64,000 nt of DNA from Aquiflexum sp. TKW24L (GCF_023502205.1 NZ_JAMFLG010000009.1:1-64000), one strand, 5' to 3'; shown: positions 26,977 through 35,784, counted from the first letter of the stretch. Made by a program: numbers and translations. The notes: generated from the sequence alone by a model not told the origin.

Positions 26977-27006
26977 TGACATAACATAAGAAATTAGAAT
27001 ATAAGA

Positions 27007-27040
27007 AACGGTTTCAGCAATGAGACCGTTCTTTTATTTT
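27007..27040 (+). terminator. Terminator-like hairpin in the greA leader
   Basis: AACGGTTTC (27007-27015), loop AGCAAT, GAGACCGTT (27022-27030), then CTTTTATTTTT. A nine-pair stem with one G-U wobble. It may end the upstream dehydrogenase transcript, or attenuate greA if the predicted promoter at 26946-26976 is used. Confidence 0.7.
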
Positions 27041-27069
27041 TCATAGGCATAGTAATAATTTAGAATACC

Positions 27070-27543
27070 ATGGGACAAATACAATATTACACTGAAGAAG
27101 GCTTGAAAAGGCTTAAAGATGAACTTCAGGAATTGAAAACCAAAGGCAGGTTAGACATTGCCAAGCAGATAGCTGAAGCTAGAGACAAGGGGGACCTGAG
27201 CGAAAATGCAGAATACGATGCCGCCAAAGATGCTCAGGGATTGCTTGAACTCAAGATCTCCAAATTAGAAACTGTCGTAGGAAATGCCCGGGTGATGGAC
27301 AATTCCAAAATGGATGCTTCCAAAGTGGGAATTCTCAGCACAGTGAAAATCAAAAATATCAAAAACGGCATGACCGTTTCCTACACTTTGGTTTCCGAAG
27401 AAGAAGCAGACCTCAAGGCAGGTAAGATTTCTCTTGCTTCACCATTTGGAAAAGGTCTGAATGGAAAAGCTATCGGCGAAATTGCCGAAATCATTGCTCC
27501 TGCGGGGACGTTGCAGTTTGAAATTCTGGATATATCTTATTAA
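27070..27543 (+). CDS. greA: Transcription elongation factor GreA
   Basis: 157 residues, the usual GreA length. The N-terminal coiled coil carries the tip motif GDLSENAEYDAAKD (about 40-53), whose acidic residues reach the RNA polymerase active site and stimulate cleavage of backtracked RNA. The C-terminal domain (about 80-157) contains SPFGKGLNGKAIGE. It has a predicted own promoter and a hairpin in the leader. It is followed by a terminator 9 bp after the stop. Confidence 0.97.
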   Translation: MGQIQYYTEEGLKRLKDELQELKTKGRLDIAKQIAEARDKGDLSENAEYDAAKDAQGLLELKISKLETVVGNARVMDNSKMDASKVGILSTVKIKNIKNGMTVSYTLVSEEEADLKAGKISLASPFGKGLNGKAIGEIAEIIAPAGTLQFEILDISY

Positions 27544-27552
27544 AAAACTTTC

Positions 27553-27590
27553 TCCCGATGGATTCTCCTTCGGGATTTTTTATTTTTACT
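27553..27590 (+). terminator. Terminator after greA
   Basis: TCCCGA (27553-27558), loop, TCGGGA (27570-27575), then TTTTTTATTTTT. It ends just before the ATG of the HIT gene at 27594, so that gene probably relies on read-through or a promoter within greA. Confidence 0.75.
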
Positions 27591-27593
27591 CCC

Positions 27594-27986
27594 ATGTCAA
27601 CAATATTCACCAAAATCATCAACAAAGAAATCCCTGCAGAAATCATCGCAGAGGATGACAGGTTTATCGCTTTCCTAGACATCATGCCCTTGGTCAAAGG
27701 CCATGTCTTGGTAGTTCCAAAGCAGGAAGTGGATTATATTTTTAACCTCGATGACGACACACTTTCAGGACTCCATATTTTTGCAAAAAAAGTGGCCAAA
27801 GCCATTGACAAAACCATCAAGTGTACGAGAGTTGGCGTGGCTGTGATCGGATTGGAAGTTCCCCATGTCCATATCCACCTTGTCCCGCTTCGCACGATGG
27901 ATGACATCAATTTCACCAGACCAAAGCTAAAGATAAGCAAGGAAGAATTGTCGGAAATAGCGGATACGATTAGGAAAGGATTTTGA
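27594..27986 (+). CDS. HIT family nucleotide-binding protein
   Basis: 130 residues from the ATG at 27594 (MSTIFTKIINKEIPAEI, a typical HIT start). The histidine triad is His91-x-His93-x-His95 followed by LVPL; the middle or last His forms the nucleotidyl intermediate. HIT proteins hydrolyse purine nucleoside phosphoramidates or dinucleotides. An upstream frame extends to 27558 but would start inside the greA terminator stem, so it was not used. It converges on the sugar kinase gene with only 8 bp between stops. Confidence 0.92.
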   Translation: MSTIFTKIINKEIPAEIIAEDDRFIAFLDIMPLVKGHVLVVPKQEVDYIFNLDDDTLSGLHIFAKKVAKAIDKTIKCTRVGVAVIGLEVPHVHIHLVPLRTMDDINFTRPKLKISKEELSEIADTIRKGF

Positions 27987-27994
27987 TTCGATGT

Positions 27995-28879
27995 TCACTG
28001 ATCTCCTACCACCCTCCAAACCTCACTCTCCTCATACTTCGGCGTTCCGCCTTTTTTGGTAGCCACAAAAGCGCCCATGGCACAGGCAAAGTCTAATATT
28101 TCACTTGGTGATTTGCCTTGTAAATAGGTTTTGACGAATCCTGCAAGGAAGGCATCTCCTGAACCAACAGTATCTTCTACTTTTACCCTATAACCGAGAT
28201 GTCTAAAAACTTCCCCGTTTTGGTAAATCATAGCTCCTTTGGATCCCAAAGTGACGCAAACCATCTTAATAGGAAAATGGGTTGTCAAGAGTTTACAGCA
28301 ACTTTCAACATCAGAAGGCACATCAAAATAATCTGACACAATCTCCAATTCATCCTCATTGATCTTCAGGATATCTGTAAACCCCAACATGAGTTCGATC
28401 TTTTCAAAATCAAAAAACGGAGCCCGTAGGTTGATATCAAAAATTCTTAATGTCGGCTGATGCAGGAGTTGGTACAATGTTTCCCAACTTACCGAGTTCC
28501 GGACTGCCAAGCTTCCAAAGATGAAAGCATCTGCATTCTTTACGGCATTCTTATTCCCATCCGTCAAGGCGATAAAATCCCATGCCACTGGGGAAACAAT
28601 AGTGTATTTGATATTTTCTGGATCTTCATTGTGGACTGTCACAGTTCCAGTTTGGTGGTCGGGATCTTCTTGCACCAAGTCAATTGGGAAATGATAGGAA
28701 TTGACAAAATCAAGATATCTTGTTCCATAATCATCTTTCCCCAATCGGGAGATCATCTGTACATCAAGTCCAAGTTGATTGAGATGCAGGGCGACATTCA
28801 TGGGAGCACCACCGGGAATTTCATGGTTAGGAAAACAATCCCATAACATTTCCCCGTAACATATAACTTTCTTAGACAT
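27995..28879 (-). CDS. PfkB-family carbohydrate kinase (fructokinase-like)
   Basis: 294 residues. It has the N-terminal substrate motif GGAPMNVALHLNQLG and the C-terminal PfkB signature DTVGSGDAFLAGF with catalytic base Asp242. Overall it resembles bacterial fructokinases, but the sugar cannot be read from the sequence. The start overlaps the stop of the upstream sugar transporter by 8 bp, so the two are translationally coupled: uptake by the MFS protein, then phosphorylation. The operon has an operator-like palindrome in front (30235-30254). Confidence 0.9.
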   Translation of the reverse strand: MSKKVICYGEMLWDCFPNHEIPGGAPMNVALHLNQLGLDVQMISRLGKDDYGTRYLDFVNSYHFPIDLVQEDPDHQTGTVTVHNEDPENIKYTIVSPVAWDFIALTDGNKNAVKNADAFIFGSLAVRNSVSWETLYQLLHQPTLRIFDINLRAPFFDFEKIELMLGFTDILKINEDELEIVSDYFDVPSDVESCCKLLTTHFPIKMVCVTLGSKGAMIYQNGEVFRHLGYRVKVEDTVGSGDAFLAGFVKTYLQGKSPSEILDFACAMGAFVATKKGGTPKYEESEVWRVVGDQ

Positions 28880-30215
28880 GGCTTTTTTGTAGTTCTTTTT
28901 GAATTTCTTCCAATGATTTTCCTTTGGTTTCTGGCATTCTGAAGATCACCCAAAGTAATTGCAGGACCATCATCAAGGCAAAGAAGGCAAAGATATTCCC
29001 CGCTCCATAGGTATTGGCGAAGTAAGGAAAAATGTTTGCCACCAAGGCTGCGAGTATCCAATGGGTGAACGAACCCAATGACTGTCCAAAAGCACGAAGT
29101 TCGTTGGGAAATATCTCCGCAATGAATACCCAAATTACCGATCCCTGTCCAATAGCATGAGAGGCGATGAATCCAAAAACGAAATAGGGGAGAAGCTGGG
29201 GAGAGATGACGCCGCCAAAATAACTGTATGCCATCAGGGAGAGTGATATAATATACCCCACCGAACCGATATACATTAGCATTTTCCTTCCAATCCTGTC
29301 AATGAGATAAAGACCTAACATCGTTGCCACAAGGTTGATAACCCCGATCCCAATGGTAGAAAACAGCGCGTCTTCGGTAGAAATCCCGGCAGATTCAAAT
29401 ACGCGCGGTGCAAAATAGATGATGGCATTGATTCCTGACATCTGATTGAAGAATGCCATCAGGAAAGCAAAAAAGGAGATTTTCCTAAACTTCGAATTGA
29501 AAAGGGTTGAGACTGAGATTTTGCCTTTGATTTCTTTGCTTTCTGCAATAGCCAGTTCCATGGCTTCATCTACGCCCTCTGGATCTGTTTTGGTGAGTAT
29601 TTCTCTCGCAGTATCGTAATCTTGTTTTTTTGCGATCAACCATCTTGGGCTTTTTGGGACCTTCAGGATCAAAACACTATAGATCAGAGCAGGGATTGCT
29701 TCCACTCCGAGCATCCACCGCCATGCCTCATTGACATTTGCAGTACCGATCAGGTAATTGGAGAAATAAGCTATCAGGATACCGAAGACTATGTTGAATT
29801 GGTACAAAGCGACCAATTGTCCCCTGCGTTTTGCCGGCGCGATTTCAGAAATGTACATTGGAGCAACTACTGATGAAGCACCGACACCCAAACCACCTAG
29901 AAAACGAAAAAACATAAAGGTATTGACATCATTTGCCAAAGCTGAACCGACTGCTGATACCAAGTAGAATAAGCCAATCCAGATTAGGGAATTTTTTCTA
30001 CCAAACTTGTCAGCCGGGATTCCACCAAATAATGCTCCGAACACAGTCCCATACAATGCTATAGCCACGGCCATACCATGACTCCAATCATCTAGGTTCC
30101 AGAGTTTTTGGATATCCCGCTCCGCTCCTGAAATCACCGCCGTATCAAATCCAAATAAAAACCCACCCAATGCCGCGGTGATGGACAAGAACAAAACGTA
30201 ATTTTTACTTTGCAT
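28872..30215 (-). CDS. Sugar porter family MFS transporter
   Basis: 447 residues and twelve membrane spans. Sugar-porter motifs are present: GFDTAVISGA in span 1, the RxGRR-like DKFGRKNSLIW between spans 2 and 3, FFRFLGGLGVGA, the PESPRWL-like PKSPRWLIAK, and DRIGRKMLMYIGS in the second half, ending with PETKGKSLEEIQ. It would import a hexose or disaccharide by proton symport. First gene of a two-gene operon with the PfkB kinase. A perfect inverted repeat lies 20 bp upstream of the start. Confidence 0.95.
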   Translation of the reverse strand: MQSKNYVLFLSITAALGGFLFGFDTAVISGAERDIQKLWNLDDWSHGMAVAIALYGTVFGALFGGIPADKFGRKNSLIWIGLFYLVSAVGSALANDVNTFMFFRFLGGLGVGASSVVAPMYISEIAPAKRRGQLVALYQFNIVFGILIAYFSNYLIGTANVNEAWRWMLGVEAIPALIYSVLILKVPKSPRWLIAKKQDYDTAREILTKTDPEGVDEAMELAIAESKEIKGKISVSTLFNSKFRKISFFAFLMAFFNQMSGINAIIYFAPRVFESAGISTEDALFSTIGIGVINLVATMLGLYLIDRIGRKMLMYIGSVGYIISLSLMAYSYFGGVISPQLLPYFVFGFIASHAIGQGSVIWVFIAEIFPNELRAFGQSLGSFTHWILAALVANIFPYFANTYGAGNIFAFFALMMVLQLLWVIFRMPETKGKSLEEIQKELQKSHV

Positions 30216-30234
30216 AAAATAATCTTTTGGGTTA

Positions 30235-30254
30235 TCTGTTTAAAACTAAACAGA
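30235..30254. promoter_or_regulatory. Operator-like inverted repeat before the sugar transporter
   Basis: TCTGTTTA, spacer AAAC, TAAACAGA: a perfect 8-bp inverted repeat. It begins 20 bp upstream of the transporter start codon, so it overlaps or follows the promoter. The shape suits a dimeric repressor such as LacI/GalR family proteins; none is encoded next to it. Confidence 0.5.
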
Positions 30255-30366
30255 AGATCGAGAATAAAAAATTTTTGATTGGGAAGATAAAAAAAGGATC
30301 TTAATTACTGTTATAACTTTATTTAGCAATGATAAGTAATTGGATCAATTCTGATTTTTTTTAGGA

Positions 30367-30825
30367 TCAATTTTTTGGTTTTTGGAGTCTGGCATGAACC
30401 TCGGGAACCATCATCACTGCGGCTGAACCATACCATTCTTTGAGTTCCATTCTCAAGACGCCTGCTTTTATAGCAGGATCAGTGTTGGTCAAATTTTCAG
30501 CTTCTTCAAGGGAGGCAGCATCGAAGATAAAAATTCCCCTCAGGGAATCATTTCCAAAAAATGGTCCTGCCAAAATCAGTTTTCCCATGTCAGCCAATCT
30601 GCTGATGTTGGACATATGTCCTTTTTGGATTTCGGACCTTTCCTCTTTGGAATATTCCGCTACCCTGTCTCCGGCGTAAAGAAAAGCCATGACATATTTC
30701 TTCATTCCGATTTCATCCGCTTTTAGTTTTTGAGCGAGTTCGGCATCATAAATTCCTGTTTGACTATATGTAGCCGTAGCCAAACCTGTCAGTGAAATAA
30801 GTAATATCAGAATTGTTTTTTTCAT
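30367..30825 (-). CDS. Secreted YciI-like protein
   Basis: 152 residues. A signal peptide (MKKTILILLISLTGLATATYSQ) directs export, unusual for the YciI fold, which is mostly cytoplasmic. The core KKYVMAFLYAGDR, then HMSNISRLADMGKLILAGPF and IFIFDAASLEEAENLTNTDPA matches YciI-like dimeric alpha/beta proteins; the conserved His of the family is in GHMSNI. The enzymatic role is unknown. Monocistronic. Confidence 0.85.
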   Translation of the reverse strand: MKKTILILLISLTGLATATYSQTGIYDAELAQKLKADEIGMKKYVMAFLYAGDRVAEYSKEERSEIQKGHMSNISRLADMGKLILAGPFFGNDSLRGIFIFDAASLEEAENLTNTDPAIKAGVLRMELKEWYGSAAVMMVPEVHARLQKPKN

Positions 30826-31334
30826 TATGATTTGAGTTGGGAGACCTTTATGTTATTAGGTTAATTGGTGGGTAGAAGATAGGCTGTTATCTATCCGGAC
30901 GTGAGTTTTTGAATCAATCATGATGTAATGTAAATAATAAATGAGATTTAAATTTGAATTTTTTTAAGGATATAAGTCATAAAAAGGAATGTATCATTCC
31001 CCCTGTTAAGGTGATGAAGCGGGTTTAAATATCAAGAATCCATTAACTTTTGAGTACCGAATATTTGAAAAAATGGGTTTACCAATATCATATTAACCTA
31101 TTGATTTAAAGGGTCATAAAAGATATTTAGCCAAGACATAATCTGAATACCCTAAAAAAATTAGGCAAGTCTAAATATTCAATTTATCAAAAATTTCCCC
31201 TTACCGCAGATTAAGTTGTTATATTTGTTGTGACCCTAATTCTTTCTCTTTCTTTTAAAATCTGGATTGACTTTTGTTTAAAGATTGAAGGACTTGAAAG
31301 TATGGTTGCTTGTTAAGATTAATCTTTTTACAAA
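30826..31334. other. 509-bp intergenic region without a recognised gene
   Basis: AT-rich and interrupted by stops in all frames. TATATTTG at 31220-31227 fits a -7 box and could serve the response regulator at 31335, though it is 107 bp away and has no clear -33 box. I see no hairpin terminator, RNA gene or repeat here. Confidence 0.4.
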
Positions 31335-31703
31335 ATGATAAAACCGATCAACAAATTGATTTTTGTGGATGATGACAAGATCCAACATATGATCAACCGA
31401 AAAAATATTTTAAGAATCAATCCTGAAATAGACCTTTTGTTTTTTGAAAATCCCAATGAAGCTTTGGGATGGTTGAAGGACAATGACACTGATCTTTTGA
31501 TCTTGGATGTAAATATGCCGGAGATGCAGGGCTGGGATTTCTTAGATGAGCTTAACAAAATGAATAAAAGTATACAGGTCAAAATGCTAACCTCTTCGAT
31601 GGATCCCATGGATGTGGTCAAAAGTCATGATTATCCTCAGGTTTCTGGCTTCTTGGTAAAGCCTTTGAGCAATGAAGTTTTGACCGAAATATTGGGAACA
31701 TAA
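31335..31703 (+). CDS. Single-domain response regulator
   Basis: 122 residues consisting only of a receiver domain. The acidic pocket Asp12-Asp13-Asp14, phospho-acceptor Asp58 in LILDVNMPEM, the Thr in MLTSS and the Lys in FLVKPL are all present, so it can be phosphorylated. There is no output domain, so it must act through protein contacts or in a phosphorelay. It lies 53 bp before the MlaEFD-like operon on the same strand; a link to it is possible but not shown. Confidence 0.92.
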   Translation: MIKPINKLIFVDDDKIQHMINRKNILRINPEIDLLFFENPNEALGWLKDNDTDLLILDVNMPEMQGWDFLDELNKMNKSIQVKMLTSSMDPMDVVKSHDYPQVSGFLVKPLSNEVLTEILGT

Positions 31704-31756
31704 ATCCCGGATGCGATAGGTTTTGTTTAGATTAGTGAAATGAATTTTATGTATTT

Positions 31757-32554
31757 ATGTCAAAAATCAAGAAGGTAGATAGGCCTGTTATTTCCAAAAA
31801 GTTGGATGAGTTTTTTTTAGGAATGGCCAAGGCTTTTGCATTCGTCAAAAGGTTTTTCAAAGAGGTATGGTTTCCACCATATGAATTCAAAGAAGTGCTG
31901 AGACAGTGCTATGAAATCGGTTACCGGTCTTTGCCCCTCATTTCTTTGACAGGGTTCATTATTGGAATTGTATTCACCAATCAGTCGAGACCATCTTTGG
32001 CCGAATTTGGTGCTGCTTCATGGTTGCCATCCCTAATTTCTATAGCTGTGGTCAGGGCCCTGGGGCCTTTGGTTACTGCATTGATCTCCGCTGGAAAAGT
32101 GGGGTCAAGTATTGGGGCTGAGATAGGATCTATGAATGTCACTGAGCAAATTGACGCCATGGAAGTGTCAGCCATCAACCCATTTAAATATCTCGTGGTT
32201 ACACGAACTTTGGCCGCCACATTTATGATCCCAATATTAGTCATGTACACAGATTTTGTGGCGTTGATGGGATCTTTTGCAAGTGTCAACGCCAATGAAC
32301 TCGTAAGTTTGTCGACGTTTTTTGTTCAGGTATTTGAAGCAGTATCCTTTTTGGATATTTTCTCTTCCGTCATTAAATCCTTGGTTTTTGGATTTACCAT
32401 CGGAATAGTGGGATGTTACAAGGGTTTTAATTCATCCCGAGGAACAGAAGGTGTCGGACAGGCTGCCAATTCTGCTGTGGTCATGTCGATGTTTTTGATT
32501 TTCATTGAAGAGCTTTTGATCATGCAAATAGTAAATGCGATCCGATATGCATAA
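31757..32554 (+). CDS. MlaE-family ABC transporter permease
   Basis: 265 residues, about five to six membrane spans. It contains the MlaE hallmark AEIGSMNVTEQIDAMEVSAINPFKYLV in two recognisable blocks (GSMNVTEQIDAM and INPFKYLV) and the GCYKGF motif near the C-terminus. The family forms the permease dimer of Mla/Mce systems that move phospholipids between inner and outer membranes. First of three tightly packed genes; its stop overlaps the start of the ATPase gene by 8 bp. Confidence 0.92.
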   Translation: MSKIKKVDRPVISKKLDEFFLGMAKAFAFVKRFFKEVWFPPYEFKEVLRQCYEIGYRSLPLISLTGFIIGIVFTNQSRPSLAEFGAASWLPSLISIAVVRALGPLVTALISAGKVGSSIGAEIGSMNVTEQIDAMEVSAINPFKYLVVTRTLAATFMIPILVMYTDFVALMGSFASVNANELVSLSTFFVQVFEAVSFLDIFSSVIKSLVFGFTIGIVGCYKGFNSSRGTEGVGQAANSAVVMSMFLIFIEELLIMQIVNAIRYA

Positions 32555-33305
32555 CGAGCAAGAAAAAGTCGTAGAGATCAGAGGTCTTGTCAAATCCTTT
32601 GGAGAAAATCATGTCCTGAGGGACGTTGACTTGGATCTGTACAAAGGTGAAAACCTTGTGGTCTTGGGAAAATCGGGTAGCGGAAAGTCTGTCCTGATCA
32701 AAATTATGGTGGGTTTGCTCAAGCAAGATAAAGGCACAATCAAGATATTTGGTATCGATACAGCAAGTCTCAGCCAAAAGGAAATGAATAAATTCAGGTT
32801 GAGGATTGGTTTTTCATTTCAGGCATCTGCATTGTATGACAGTATGACTGTAAGGGAAAATCTCGAATTTCCCCTAGTTAGGAATGTTAAAAACCTGACA
32901 AGAAAAGAAATTGATTTCAAAGTTGAAGAGTTGCTTGATTCAGTTGCATTGCCAGATACAATCAATCAAATGCCTTCAGAACTCTCCGGAGGACAAAAGA
33001 AAAGGATTGGTATTGCAAGAACCCTGATACTCAATCCTGAAATAATGCTCTATGATGAGCCAACAGCAGGACTTGATCCTGTAACTTGTATTGAAATTAA
33101 CAACCTGATCAATGAAGTGCGCGAAAGGTACAAAACCTCTTCCATCGTGATCACGCACGACCTGACCTGCGCCAAGCAGACAGGGGACAGGATGGCTGTT
33201 TTGATCAAAGGCCATTTTACATCTGTCGGTACTTTTGAGAAGGTTTTTGAGGAAGCCACAGACAAACAAGTGAAATCATTTTACGACTATAATTTTATTA
33301 GATAA
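32547..33305 (+). CDS. MlaF-family ABC transporter ATP-binding protein
   Basis: 252 residues from the ATG at 32547; an in-frame ATG at 32535 would add four residues. It has Walker A GKSGSGKS, Q-loop FSFQASALYDSMTV, signature LSGGQKKRIGIAR, Walker B MLYDEPTAGLD and the H-loop His in VITHDL. The SALYDSMTV segment after the Q-loop is typical of MlaF rather than of other ABC ATPases. It powers the MlaE-like permease. Its TAA overlaps the ATG of the MCE gene (TAATG). Confidence 0.93.
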   Translation: MHNEQEKVVEIRGLVKSFGENHVLRDVDLDLYKGENLVVLGKSGSGKSVLIKIMVGLLKQDKGTIKIFGIDTASLSQKEMNKFRLRIGFSFQASALYDSMTVRENLEFPLVRNVKNLTRKEIDFKVEELLDSVALPDTINQMPSELSGGQKKRIGIARTLILNPEIMLYDEPTAGLDPVTCIEINNLINEVRERYKTSSIVITHDLTCAKQTGDRMAVLIKGHFTSVGTFEKVFEEATDKQVKSFYDYNFIR

Positions 33306-34288
33306 TGAGAAATGACAATAAAAAATCCGTGATCGTTGGCGTATTTGTCTTGGTCGGGATTATCATCTTCATAGCCGCTGTTCTCACAATGGGAGGACAA
33401 CAGAAGAAATTTGTGAGGAGTATCAAGCTGAATGCGGTATTTGACGATATCGGTGGATTGCAGACCGGTAACAATGTCTGGTTTTCCGGTGTCAAAATCG
33501 GAACAGTGAGAAAAATCAATTTTTACGGAGAATCCCAAGTCGAAATCGTCATGGCCGTCGAAGACAAAGCCAAAGATTACATCCGTAAAGACTCCAAAGC
33601 AACCATAGGCTCAGATGGACTGATCGGAAACAAAATCATTGTTATCTATGGTGGAACTACCAGCGCACCACCTGTGGAGGATGGAGATAGATTGATTGCT
33701 GTAATGCCACTTGACACAGATAAAATGATGGAAACATTGCAGGAGAATAACAAAAACCTGGTTACTATCACAGAAAACCTTAAGGTACTCACAACCAAAA
33801 TTGCGGATGGCAAAGGGATAGTTGGTGCTGTGATGACTGATAGTGTGATCGCCCAAAATTTTAAAAACACGCTCTATAATCTGGAAGCAGCCTCTGCCAA
33901 AAGCAATAAAATGATGGGGGATATCAGTAGTTTTACAGGTGGACTCAATCAAAAAGGGACACTCTTGTATGACATTACCAATGACAAAGAGACATTTGGC
34001 AAATTTAAATCAACAGTGGATGGTCTTGAGGCAACTGCGGAAAATGCTAAAGTTTTGACCAATAACCTGAACTCTGTCACTAATAAGTTGAATGACAAAA
34101 ATAATCCGGCAGGAATGCTTTTGAATGATGAAGAGTTTGCAAATAACCTAAAAAGTACCATGGTCAATGTGGATAGTGCTACTCTGAACCTAAATAAAGG
34201 TTTGGAAGCTTTGCCTTATACATGGCCCTTCAGAAGGGGATTTAAGAAAAAAGCCAAAGCAGAAGCGAAAGCAGCAGAAAATGATTGA
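33305..34288 (+). CDS. MlaD/MCE-domain lipid transport protein
   Basis: 327 residues. An N-terminal anchor (about 9-30, SVIVGVFVLVGIIIFIAAVLTM) precedes one MCE domain (about 38-115; VFDDIGGLQTGNNVWFSGVKIGTV, then DGLIGNKIIVI). A long helical C-terminus (about 130-310) follows, ending with a Lys/Ala-rich tail. MCE proteins form hexameric rings that carry lipids across the periplasm; the extended helix could form a tube toward the outer membrane. Last gene of the operon, closed by the terminator at 34299-34336. Confidence 0.93.
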   Translation: MRNDNKKSVIVGVFVLVGIIIFIAAVLTMGGQQKKFVRSIKLNAVFDDIGGLQTGNNVWFSGVKIGTVRKINFYGESQVEIVMAVEDKAKDYIRKDSKATIGSDGLIGNKIIVIYGGTTSAPPVEDGDRLIAVMPLDTDKMMETLQENNKNLVTITENLKVLTTKIADGKGIVGAVMTDSVIAQNFKNTLYNLEAASAKSNKMMGDISSFTGGLNQKGTLLYDITNDKETFGKFKSTVDGLEATAENAKVLTNNLNSVTNKLNDKNNPAGMLLNDEEFANNLKSTMVNVDSATLNLNKGLEALPYTWPFRRGFKKKAKAEAKAAEND

Positions 34289-34298
34289 TAGAAATTAT

Positions 34299-34336
34299 AA
34301 AGTCCCTTCAGGTGTAAATCTAAAGGGACTTTTTTT
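34299..34336 (+). terminator. Terminator of the MlaEFD-like operon
   Basis: AAAGTCCCTT (34299-34308) pairs with AAGGGACTTT (34323-34332), loop of 14, followed by TTTT. It starts 10 bp after the stop of the MCE gene. Confidence 0.9.
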
Positions 34337-34376
34337 CTGGTTTGAAAACTGAAAATTCGTTGAATTAATTTTTTCC

Positions 34377-35432
34377 TCATTGACCCTTACCCTTGTTAAT
34401 TTTTTCTTCTGCTTTTTGCTCTGATTTAGCATCAGTTTCAAGTTCCTCGTTTTCATTTTGAGGTTGGAGGGTAAATTTGCTACTGATCGGAAAATGGTCC
34501 GAACCAATAGATTTTTCTACGTTTATTTTATTAAGCGTAAAATGTTTGCTTACGAAAATATGGTCCAACGGCCATCTCAAAAAGAAATATTTGGCATTAA
34601 AAGTATTATACATTCCCCTTCCAATCCTCGGGTCAAGAAAACCGCTTGTTTTGAGAAACAATTTGGAAGTATAGGACCATCCAACGTCATTTAGGTCACC
34701 CATCACCAAAGCAGGCTTGCCATATTCTTTGGCTTTCTTTCCTACCAAAAGGATTTCGGCATCTCTTTCGGTGCTTTTTGGATTTTCACCGGGAACAGGT
34801 GGGGTGGGATGGATGGCATAAATTTTTACTCCACTTCCATTGGACAGCTCCACATCAATCTCCATAGAAGGAATTTCAGCGTCAATCAGAAAATGGATTT
34901 CAGAAGAGGTTATTTTTAATTTTGAATAGAAAAGCATTCCATAAGTATTATCCAAAGGCTTCTTTATCGAGTCTTTATATTCCTTTTCTAATTCTTGAAT
35001 TCCCTTTTCCCATTTAGTATCTGTTTCCACTAAAAGGACAACATCAGGATTTACTTCCTTAACAAGTGAGACTACTTTATGGTACTTGGTATTGAATTGA
35101 AACACATTCATAACCAAAACCGAGATATTTGGACAATTTCCTTGACCCTCTTTTGCAGGCATAACCATCTTTCGTCCAAAAACTGTAAATGGATAGATGG
35201 CATAGAAAAGGTAGAGGCTGATCCCTATCAATGAAAAAAACAAGAATGTATCAAAGTTGAATCCAAAAGCAAACTCAAAACTTATCCAAATGATTATCAA
35301 AACGATACAGATGAGTAACTTCTGAAATCTTGGGTAATCAAAAATCCGTATAGTCCAGTTATCCTTTTTTACAAAAGGAATCAATCCCGCCAAAATCATA
35401 AAAATACTGAAGATGTATAAGGCAATTTTCAT
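34377..35432 (-). CDS. Membrane-anchored endonuclease/exonuclease/phosphatase (EEP) family protein
   Basis: 351 residues. Three N-terminal membrane spans (about 1-80) anchor an EEP domain (about 100-330). Catalytic-type motifs are visible: MNVFQFN start, VVLLVET with the metal-binding Glu, IHPTPP, MGDLNDV with the Asp-x-Asn pair, and the C-terminal GSDHFPI with the Asp-His pair. The C-terminus is a charged Glu/Lys tail. The domain could cleave nucleic acids, phospholipids or phosphate esters; its orientation after span 3 would place it in the periplasm. Monocistronic. Confidence 0.9.
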   Translation of the reverse strand: MKIALYIFSIFMILAGLIPFVKKDNWTIRIFDYPRFQKLLICIVLIIIWISFEFAFGFNFDTFLFFSLIGISLYLFYAIYPFTVFGRKMVMPAKEGQGNCPNISVLVMNVFQFNTKYHKVVSLVKEVNPDVVLLVETDTKWEKGIQELEKEYKDSIKKPLDNTYGMLFYSKLKITSSEIHFLIDAEIPSMEIDVELSNGSGVKIYAIHPTPPVPGENPKSTERDAEILLVGKKAKEYGKPALVMGDLNDVGWSYTSKLFLKTSGFLDPRIGRGMYNTFNAKYFFLRWPLDHIFVSKHFTLNKINVEKSIGSDHFPISSKFTLQPQNENEELETDAKSEQKAEEKINKGKGQ

Positions 35433-35547
35433 AAATTTTAATTGAGGTCGATTATAAAAGTCATTTTAAAAATAAAAGGTATTTAAAATTAATATTCTAC
35501 TTTAACCCAAACCATCGATGCCGCGACCGATTTTTATTGATATCTAA

Positions 35548-35765
35548 GGTAGCCAAAAGACTTTGGATTTGTTCACGGCAGGTGACAGCAAAAAAGGAAA
35601 AACTATAGCGGTCCAACTTGCAGAAGATGTAGGGTTTACCGATTGCTACGATATCGGAGGTAATAACAAGTTTGGGTTGATAGAGCAGTTTACGATTTTT
35701 TGGATCCACCTCGCAATGATGCAGGGGAAGGGATATCGGATTCAAACTTTTGAAAAGGTGAATTC
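35548..35765 (+). pseudogene. C-terminal fragment of an NADPH:F420-reductase-like protein
   Basis: An open stretch reads LDLFTAGDSKKGKTIAVQLA, followed by EDVGFTDCYDIGG and EQFTIFWIHLAMMQGKG. This matches the C-terminal half of NAD(P)-binding proteins related to F420-dependent NADP reductase. There is no start codon or Rossmann N-terminus upstream (a stop lies at 35545-35547). After GKGY the match ends and the frame runs into the end of the C69 peptidase gene on the other strand. It is a gene remnant. Assignment is from recall of family motifs. Confidence 0.5.
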
Positions 35766-35784
35766 CATTTCCATAGTTAGGGAT

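Noticed and set aside
35497-35745. An 82-codon minus-strand frame next to the C69 gene
   Set aside because: The opposite strand shows a recognisable reductase fragment; this frame is its shadow.
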